Shown here: piece after piece, positions 58,464-64,000 of the stretch
Numbering within the stretch: position 1 is the first letter of the stretch
How the letters are laid out: the number at the start of each line of letters is the position of its first letter
Assembly (NCBI RefSeq): GCF_023278085.1
Contig: NZ_CP066265.1
Location: 310,001 to 374,000, forward strand
DNA length: 64,000 nt
Origin: Pseudomonas syringae
GTDB lineage: Bacteria; Pseudomonadota; Gammaproteobacteria; Pseudomonadales; Pseudomonadaceae
Reading direction: 5' to 3'
Notes under the pieces: model-generated
What the model was told of the DNA's origin: nothing
Databases searched by the model: none
The model's input: the letters and a program-made list of their open reading frames with translations, nothing else
Made by a program: the position numbers and the translations under genes

Positions 58464-60317
58464 ATGCTTTCTGGGTGGCTGCGCGCGTGTGCGCTGATAG
58501 TTGCAGGGCTGGTCAGCGTTTCGACGCTCGCCGATGAAAAACAACGCACCGCGATTGTCGTCGGCGGTGGTCTGGCGGGTTTGACCGCTGCTTATGAACT
58601 GCAGGCCAAGGGCTGGCAGGTAACGCTGCTGGAAGCCAAGCCGGCGCTGGGTGGTCGCTCCGGTCTGGCAACCAGCGAATGGATCGGCAACACCAAGGCC
58701 CAGCCGGTGTTGAACCGCTACCTGGACACCTTCAAGCTGACAACCGTGCCCGCGCCGGAATTCGTGCGTACGCCCGGCTACCTGATCGACGGCGTGTACT
58801 TCACCCAGGCCGACCTGGCTGTCAAACAGCCTGCGACCGCCGAAGCGATAAAGCGTTACAACGACACGCTGGACAACCTGGCGCGCTCGGTGGATGACCC
58901 GGAAAACCCGGCGTCCAACAGCACGCTGTTCGCGCTGGACCAGATCAACGTCGCCAACTGGCTCGACCGCCTGACCCTGCCCGCCACGGCCCGTCAGCTG
59001 ATCAACCAGCAGATTCGTACCCGCTACGACGAGCCTTCGCGCTTGTCGCTGCTGTATCTGGCACAGCAATCGCGGGTGTACCGTTCGGTTGATGAGCGCG
59101 ATTTGCGCGCCTCACGCCTGCCCGGTGGCAGCGCGGTATTGACTCAGGCGTTCGTCAAGCAACTCAAGACCGTCAAGACCAGCGCGCCGGTGTCGGCAGT
59201 GGTGCAGGAAAAAGACAAAGTTACCGTCAAGGCTGGCGCCACCAGCTACACCGCCGATTACGTGGTGATGGCTGTGCCGTTGCGTTCGCTGAGCAAGATT
59301 CAGATGACACCTGCGCTGGATGCCCAGCACATGGGTGCGATCAAGAGTATCAATTACGGCTGGCGCGACCAGATCATGCTCAAGTTCAAGACCCCGGTCT
59401 GGGACAGCAAGGCGCGTATGTCGGGTGAAGTGTTCAGCAACACCGGTCTGGGCATGCTCTGGATCGAGCCTGCACTCAAGGGCGGCGCCAATGTGGTGAT
59501 CAACCTGTCTGGCGACAATGCCCGCATCATGCAGGCGTTCGGCGACAAGCAGATGGTCGATCAGGTGCTGATCCGTCTGAACGCGTTCTACCCTGAAGCG
59601 CGTGGCGCCTTCTCCGGCTATGAAATCCGTCGTTACAGCGTCGATCCTTCTACCGCCGGCTCGTATCTGGCGTATGGCCCTGGCCAGATCAGCAAGTACT
59701 GGCGCTTGTGGGAAAGGCCGATTCTGCGTGTGGCCTTTGCCGGTGAGCATACCGACACCTTGTACCCCGGCACGCTGGAAGGCGCATTGCGCAGCGGCCA
59801 GCGGGCTGCCAGCCAGGTGCAGGATCTGGCGGCTGGCAAGTCGTTCGAACCGGTCAAGGTTGCTCCACCGAAAGCGCCTGCACCGGCTTCGCAGCAGTCC
59901 GAAGGCAACTTCTTCAGCAATCTGTTTGGGGGTGGTTCTTCTGACAAACCGGCTGAACCTGCCAAACCGCAGGCTGACAAGCCGGGCTTCTTCTCGCGCC
60001 TGTTTGGCGGTTCAGAAGCGCCAGCACCAGCACCAGCGCCTGCCCCGGTAGAAAAAGCGCCGGAGCCCGCTCCAGCGCCTGCACCTGCCGCAGCACCTGC
60101 ACCCGTGGTTGCGCCGGTGGTTCAGCCGGTCAAACCTCCGGTAAAAGCAGAGCCGGTGAAAAAACCGCAGTCCAAGGAAGACGCAAAGAAAGCAGCAGCG
60201 AAAAAAGAAGCGGCTAAAAAAGAGGCAGCAAAAAAGGAAGCAGCGAAAAAGGTGGCGAGCAAGCCTGCCCCTGCCAAGACGCCTGCTGAAACAGCGCCCG
60301 CCGACGTCAACAACTGA
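58464..60317 (+). CDS. Secreted flavin amine oxidase with a low-complexity C-terminal tail
   Basis: FAD enzyme of 617 residues. A signal peptide (about residues 1-23, ending STLA) precedes an FAD motif VVGGGLAGLTAAYELQ and GGRSGLATSEW; the C-terminal FAD motif FAGEHTDTLYPGTLEGALRS closes the about 460-residue monoamine-oxidase-like domain. The rest is tail: two related short motifs FFSNLFGGG and FFSRLFGGS with Ala/Pro-rich spacers, then a KEAAKKEAAKKEAAKK stretch. The substrate is unknown. I took the ATG at 58464 (CGGAG 8 bases upstream). A strong terminator follows. Confidence 0.85.
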   Translation: MLSGWLRACALIVAGLVSVSTLADEKQRTAIVVGGGLAGLTAAYELQAKGWQVTLLEAKPALGGRSGLATSEWIGNTKAQPVLNRYLDTFKLTTVPAPEFVRTPGYLIDGVYFTQADLAVKQPATAEAIKRYNDTLDNLARSVDDPENPASNSTLFALDQINVANWLDRLTLPATARQLINQQIRTRYDEPSRLSLLYLAQQSRVYRSVDERDLRASRLPGGSAVLTQAFVKQLKTVKTSAPVSAVVQEKDKVTVKAGATSYTADYVVMAVPLRSLSKIQMTPALDAQHMGAIKSINYGWRDQIMLKFKTPVWDSKARMSGEVFSNTGLGMLWIEPALKGGANVVINLSGDNARIMQAFGDKQMVDQVLIRLNAFYPEARGAFSGYEIRRYSVDPSTAGSYLAYGPGQISKYWRLWERPILRVAFAGEHTDTLYPGTLEGALRSGQRAASQVQDLAAGKSFEPVKVAPPKAPAPASQQSEGNFFSNLFGGGSSDKPAEPAKPQADKPGFFSRLFGGSEAPAPAPAPAPVEKAPEPAPAPAPAAAPAPVVAPVVQPVKPPVKAEPVKKPQSKEDAKKAAAKKEAAKKEAAKKEAAKKVASKPAPAKTPAETAPADVNN

Positions 60318-60336
60318 CGGGGCACTGGGCTGACCC

Positions 60337-60371
60337 AAAAGGAGCGCGGTTTATGCCGCGCTCCTTTTTTT
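60337..60371 (+). terminator. Intrinsic terminator after the amine oxidase gene
   Basis: AAAAGGAGCGCGG and CCGCGCTCCTTTTTTT form a 13-bp stem with a small loop (TTTATG) and a T-run. Confidence 0.85.
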
Positions 60372-60592
60372 ATGCGCGCCGGATTCGTTCTATACACAGG
60401 AGCCGGGTTTACGCAGGGTGATTGTGCCGTTCATCGGCATCGAACGGCCGATGGTCCTTACAAAGTGTTACTGATCGCGAATTATCGAGATGCTATGGCG
60501 GCAAGGGCAGTCTGCACGGCTGAAAGGCGGTTCGGACACTGATAAAACCAGCCTCGCCGAAACGCAGAATGGCGCCACGATCGATCGTATTG

Positions 60593-60633
60593 TTCGATAG
60601 GTCAGAGCAAAATTTTGCGCTTTCATTCGATAG
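60593..60633 (+). promoter_or_regulatory. Repeated TTCGATAG motifs upstream of the cytochrome b561 gene
   Basis: TTCGATAG occurs at 60593-60600 and 60626-60633, a 33-bp (three-turn) spacing, 43 bp before the ATG. This may be a tandem regulator site. It lies in the 358-bp gap 60318-60675, whose only other clear element is the terminator at 60337. Confidence 0.3.
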
Positions 60634-60675
60634 ATAAAGCGCTAGTCTGGTAACACTTCTGACAAGGTACTGGTA

Positions 60676-61224
60676 ATGCAGCTACGTAACTCATCCTCTC
60701 GCTACGGTCTGGTCAGCATGGTGCTGCACTGGGGTGTGGCCGCTGTTGTGTTTGGCATGTTCGCCTTGGGGCTGTGGATGGTGGGGCTGGATTACTACGA
60801 CACCTGGCGCAAGGCTGGTCCTGATCTGCACAAGAGCATCGGCATTACTCTGTTTGCGATCATGCTGATCCGCGTGGTCTGGCGTTTGCTCAGCCCGCCA
60901 CCGCCGCCGTTAAGCAGCTACAGTAAGTTGACGCGTATCGGCGCAACGTTCGGTCATCTGTTTTTGTACGTTGCGCTGTTTGCCGTGATGTTTGCCGGCT
61001 ACCTCATATCCACTGCCGATGGTGTGGGTATTCCGATATTTGGCCTGTTCGAGGTGCCTGCGCTGGTTTCAGGTTTGCCTGATCAGGCAGAAACAGCCGG
61101 CTGGATTCATTTGTATCTGGCGTGGGTCATCGTGGTCTTCGCGGTGCTCCATGGCCTCGCTGCACTGAAACACCATTTCATCGATCACGATGTGACCCTC
61201 AAGCGAATGCTGGGTCGTAATTGA
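60676..61224 (+). CDS. Cytochrome b561-family protein
   Basis: Di-haem inner-membrane protein of 182 residues with four segments. The haem His residues are in MVLHWGVAAVVFG, GPDLHKSIGI, LHGLAALKHHF and near GWIHLYLAW. It probably passes electrons between quinone and a periplasmic partner. The YceI gene follows after 27 bases; this pair is common in proteobacteria. Confidence 0.9.
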   Translation: MQLRNSSSRYGLVSMVLHWGVAAVVFGMFALGLWMVGLDYYDTWRKAGPDLHKSIGITLFAIMLIRVVWRLLSPPPPPLSSYSKLTRIGATFGHLFLYVALFAVMFAGYLISTADGVGIPIFGLFEVPALVSGLPDQAETAGWIHLYLAWVIVVFAVLHGLAALKHHFIDHDVTLKRMLGRN

Positions 61225-61251
61225 TTGTTCAACCAAAACGGGAATAAAAGC

Positions 61252-61830
61252 ATGTTGAAGAAGTCTCTCGCCGCTCTGGCTCTGGGTACCGCACTGTTGT
61301 CTGCCGGTCAGGCCATGGCTGCCGACTACGTAATCGACAAGGAAGGTCAACACGCATTCGTTGACTTCAAGATCAGCCACCTGGGCTACAGCTTTATTCA
61401 CGGTACGTTCAAGGACTGGGACGGCACGTTCAGCTTTGACGCTGCCAAGCCAGAAGCCAGCAAGATCAACGTCGAGCTGAAAACCGCCAGCCTGTTCACT
61501 AACCATGCCGAGCGCGACAAACACATCTCCAGCAAGGATTTCCTGGACGTTGCCAAATACCCGGAAGCCAAGTTCGTTTCCACCGCTGTCAAATCGACCG
61601 GCGAGAAAACGGCTGACGTCACTGGCGACCTGACCCTGCACGGCGTCACCAAGCCAATCGTGATCAAGGCAACCTTCAACGGCGAAGGCAAGGATCCGTG
61701 GGGCGGCTACCGCGCCGGCTTCAACGGTACTTCGACGCTGAACCTGAATGACTTCGGCATCAAAGGCCCTGGCCCGACGTCGCAGACGCTGGACCTGGAC
61801 ATCAGCTTCGAAGGCGTACAGAAGAAGTAA
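61252..61830 (+). CDS. YceI-family periplasmic lipid-binding protein
   Basis: A 192-residue lipocalin-like periplasmic protein: signal peptide ending GQAMA, then [19 protein letters not shown] and ending [12 protein letters not shown]. YceI proteins bind isoprenoid quinones or similar chains. The start is the ATG at 61252 ([12 protein letters not shown]). It is the second gene with cytochrome b561, so both may share a role in quinone handling; this is inference. Confidence 0.92.
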   Translation: MLKKSLAALALGTALLSAGQAMAADYVIDKEGQHAFVDFKISHLGYSFIHGTFKDWDGTFSFDAAKPEASKINVELKTASLFTNHAERDKHISSKDFLDVAKYPEAKFVSTAVKSTGEKTADVTGDLTLHGVTKPIVIKATFNGEGKDPWGGYRAGFNGTSTLNLNDFGIKGPGPTSQTLDLDISFEGVQKK

Positions 61831-61850
61831 GTGCACGCTTGATCGACAGA

Positions 61851-61878
61851 ACGCCGACCTTTGGGTCGGCGTTTTTGT
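61851..61878 (+). terminator. Intrinsic terminator after the YceI gene
   Basis: ACGCCGACC and GGTCGGCGT arms with a TTTG-type loop and a TTTTTG run, 21 bp after the stop. Confidence 0.85.
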
Positions 61879-61889
61879 TAGGGCTGCCC

Positions 61890-62346
61890 AGGATCGGACG
61901 CGGAGCGTCCAGGGCTGCGCTACCACGCGGAGCGTGGGAGCGATGAACTCTCCGGGCAGAAACGTCTTGAGGTGACTATCGTGCCAATGCTCCGCGTTGG
62001 CATGCATTTCGTGACGCTCTGCGTCACAGATCTGCGCCACGCTGCCCGCTCAAGATCGGACGCGGAGCGTAGGAGCGATGAGCTCTCCGGGCATAAACGT
62101 CTTGAGGTGACTATCGTGCCAATGCTCCGCGTTGGCATGCATTTCGTGACGCTCTGCGTCACAGATCTGAGCCGCGCTGCACGCTCAAGATCGGACGCGG
62201 AGCGTGGGAGCGATGAACTCTCTGGGCAGAAACGTCTTGAGGTGACTATCGTGCCAATGCTCCGCGTTGGCATGCATTTCGTGACGCTCTGCGTCACAGA
62301 TCTGCGCCGCGCTGCCCGTTCAAGATCGGACGCGGAGCGTGGGAGC
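61890..62346. repeat. Tandem 135-bp hairpin repeats
   Basis: The segment starting GTGCCAATGCTCCGCG occurs at 61981, 62116 and 62251, a constant 135-bp step, with a partial unit before 61981 and the last unit truncated at about 62346. Each unit contains TGCCAATGCTCCGCGTTGGCA (shown in part), the perfect palindrome GTGACGCTCTGCGTCAC and GGACGCGGAGCGT. It shares its hairpins with the array at 45626 but in a different order and orientation. It lies between convergent yceI and rhlE. Confidence 0.9.
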
Positions 62347-62370
62347 AATTATTCCTCCAGACCCAAAAAC

Positions 62371-62400
62371 AAAAACGCCCCGAACAGGTCGGGGCGTTTT
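62371..62400 (-). terminator. Bidirectional terminator after rhlE
   Basis: AAAACGCCCCGA and TCGGGGCGTTTT arms with a short ACAGG-type loop and A/T runs on both sides, 17 bp after the rhlE stop. Confidence 0.85.
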
Positions 62401-62416
62401 GTGTGTTGCGTGGCTG

Positions 62417-64000
62417 TCAGCTGTCGCGGTTGCGGGTCAGCAGGGCCGGTTTTTCACCGCGTGGGCGTGCTGGCAACTGATCCAGTTGCTCGGCAGACGG
62501 GAAGCGGTCGATCTTTGATTCCTTGTGTACGATCTTCGGCTGAGGCTGGCCGTCACGCGGGGCGCGCACGGCTGGCTCCTGGCCTTCACGCGGCAAGGGT
62601 TGCTCTTCACGTGCCGGACGACGACCGCGTGGCTGACCATCGCGCGAGCGCGGTGCCGAAGTGCCCGAGCCGTTACGCTTTGGTGCGCCAGTACCGGAGC
62701 CGGTGCGTGGAGCGCCACCCGCAGGGCGACCCTGACCGGCTGGACGGCCAGCGCCGCCAGCGGCCGGTGCTGCTGCGCCAGGCGCGGCAGCCGGGCGACG
62801 ACCACGGTTCTGGCCTTTGCCCTGATAAGGGCTGACGTAGTCAGCGCGATTGCCGAAGTTATCTACTTCGTCATCGCGAAACTCGTCAGGGGCTCGATCC
62901 GCTGCCGGACGCGGTGTGGCCGGTTGCGATGCACGCTGTTCACTGCGAGGCGTGCCCTCACGAGGTTTTTTTTCGCGTGGCTGCCTGGCAGGGCGTTCGC
63001 CAGTGGCGGCCGCAGCGGCAGGTTTTTCCTTGCCTTTATCCTTGCCCTTGTCGCGACGACCACCGTTGTTCTTGTCGCCATCGCCACGCGCAGGGCGCGC
63101 ACCACGCGGGTTACGAACATCCGGACGCTCACGCACTTCCGGCTTCTCAGCCTCGACTGCGGTGATGTCGAAGCCCATCAGATCGCCATCCGGAATCTTC
63201 TGTTTGGTCATGCGCTCGATGCTTTTGAGCAGCTTCTCTTCGTCCGGCGCGACCAGCGAAATGGCTTCGCCGGAACGACCGGCACGGCCAGTACGACCGA
63301 TACGGTGGACGTAATCTTCGTCGACGTTAGGCAGCTCGAAGTTGACCACGTGCGGCAACTGGTCGATGTCCAGCCCGCGAGCCGCGATATCGGTTGCAAC
63401 CATGATGCGGACATCACCGGCCTTGAAATCAGCCAGTGCCTTGGTGCGCGCGTTCTGGCTCTTGTTGCCGTGGATCGCAACGGCCGCAAGACCGTGCTTG
63501 TCCAGGTACTCGGCCAGACGGTTGGCGCCATGCTTGGTGCGCGTGAAAATCAGCACCTGTTCCCAGGCACCGACCGTGATCAAATGCGCCAGCAGTGAGC
63601 GTTTGTGGTTGGCCGCAAGGCGGAAAACCCGTTGCTCGATACGCTCGACCGTGGTGTTCGGCGGCGTGACTTCGATGCGCTCCGGGTTATGCAGCAGCTT
63701 GCCAGCCAACGCGGTGATGTCGTTGGAGAAGGTTGCCGAGAACAGCAGGTTCTGGCGCTTGGCAGGCAAGCGGGCGAGGACCTTCTTGACGTCATGCACG
63801 AAGCCCATGTCGAGCATCCGGTCTGCTTCATCAAGCACCAGGATTTCGACGTGGGACAGGTCGACGCTGCCTTGACCGGCGAGGTCGAGCAGGCGGCCGG
63901 GGCAGGCCACCAGTACGTCTACACCACGGGCCATGGCCTGAACCTGCGGGTTCGTGCCAACGCCGCCGAAGATGCAGGCGCTGACGAACTTCAGGTCGCG
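62417..64000 (-). CDS. rhlE: ATP-dependent RNA helicase RhlE (C-terminal part; cut by the window end)
   Basis: DEAD-box helicase that runs off the right edge; about 528 residues are visible. Motifs: [22 protein letters not shown] (II), LFSATF (III), [12 protein letters not shown] (V) and [13 protein letters not shown] (VI). After the core a low-complexity basic tail rich in Arg, Gly, Pro and Ala covers about residues 290-528, as in Pseudomonas RhlE proteins, where it aids RNA binding. The N-terminal DEAD domain with motif I lies outside the window; the codons from 63935 to 64000 stay open in frame. Confidence 0.93.
   Translation of the reverse strand, partial: RDLKFVSACIFGGVGTNPQVQAMARGVDVLVACPGRLLDLAGQGSVDLSHVEILVLDEADRMLDMGFVHDVKKVLARLPAKRQNLLFSATFSNDITALAGKLLHNPERIEVTPPNTTVERIEQRVFRLAANHKRSLLAHLITVGAWEQVLIFTRTKHGANRLAEYLDKHGLAAVAIHGNKSQNARTKALADFKAGDVRIMVATDIAARGLDIDQLPHVVNFELPNVDEDYVHRIGRTGRAGRSGEAISLVAPDEEKLLKSIERMTKQKIPDGDLMGFDITAVEAEKPEVRERPDVRNPRGARPARGDGDKNNGGRRDKGKDKGKEKPAAAAATGERPARQPREKKPREGTPRSEQRASQPATPRPAADRAPDEFRDDEVDNFGNRADYVSPYQGKGQNRGRRPAAAPGAAAPAAGGAGRPAGQGRPAGGAPRTGSGTGAPKRNGSGTSAPRSRDGQPRGRRPAREEQPLPREGQEPAVRAPRDGQPQPKIVHKESKIDRFPSAEQLDQLPARPRGEKPALLTRNRDS

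Noticed and set aside
61920..62348. A minus-strand frame of 142 codons with repeated PTRSIGTIVTSRR-like units
   Set aside because: Same DNA repeat read on the other strand; the hairpins explain the open frame.
61972..62835. A long plus-strand reading frame (287 codons) with a 45-residue internal repeat
   Set aside because: It is a translation of the 135-bp DNA repeat (135 is a multiple of three, so it stays open) running into the antisense of rhlE. There is no ribosome site and no protein-like composition.

Overview
The window reads as chromosomal DNA of a Pseudomonas, most likely of the syringae group. This rests on GC-rich coding, the order pilMNOPQ-aroK-aroB-damX-gltB-gltD-hemE, the Pseudomonas-type REP at 56793, the malonate decarboxylase operon and many hairpin-rich intergenic repeats. 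The species call is inference from protein resemblance and gene order; no database search was possible. No rRNA, tRNA or CRISPR array was seen.

Layout. 161-8443: type IV pilus assembly operon pilMNOPQ, running into the shikimate genes aroK and aroB and a DamX-like SPOR-domain division protein. 8663-14783: gltBD, glutamate synthase, with a good sigma-70 promoter. 14949-20057: accessory genes lodged between gltD and hemE, a secreted amidase and a 1077-residue dermonecrotic-toxin-family (DUF6543-like) protein with a distinct C-terminal tip. 20191-21255: hemE. 21316-25005 (minus strand): an operon for a GntP transporter, an RpiR/SIS regulator and an N-acyl-D-amino-acid deacylase. 25238-27498: a divergent YnfM-like MFS transporter and LysR regulator pair.

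27602-44655 (minus strand) is one 19-gene, translationally coupled operon for an aryl polyene (APE) pigment. It has ketosynthases, a chain-length-factor-like KS, ketoreductase, two dehydratase units (one fused to the acyl-ACP ligase), two ACPs, an ammonia-lyase for the aromatic starter, a thioesterase, a glycosyltransferase, two acyltransferases, a LolA-like carrier, a lipoprotein, a methyltransferase and a halogenase-like flavoenzyme. Its MMPL exporter gene carries a mid-gene frameshift. A near-consensus promoter sits at 44627-44655, divergent from a solitary ParA ATPase gene.

45626-46503: three tandem 152-bp hairpin repeats, then an orphan PAAR (type VI secretion spike) gene. 46671-55012: the complete biotin-independent malonate decarboxylase system mdcABCDEGH plus transporter madLM and the convergent LysR regulator mdcR, with a perfect inverted repeat upstream of mdcA as likely operator. 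55135-62416: TrhA/hemolysin III family protein, rsmE, bioA, a flavin amine oxidase with a low-complexity tail, cytochrome b561 and YceI, followed by a second tandem array (135-bp period). 62417-64000: the C-terminal part of the RNA helicase gene rhlE, cut by the window end.

The points most worth a second look are the broken APE exporter, the halogenase-like and ammonia-lyase enzymes in the APE operon, the toxin-like protein whose tip has no visible immunity partner, the orphan PAAR gene beside repeats, and the two repeat arrays built from hairpins with the same core.
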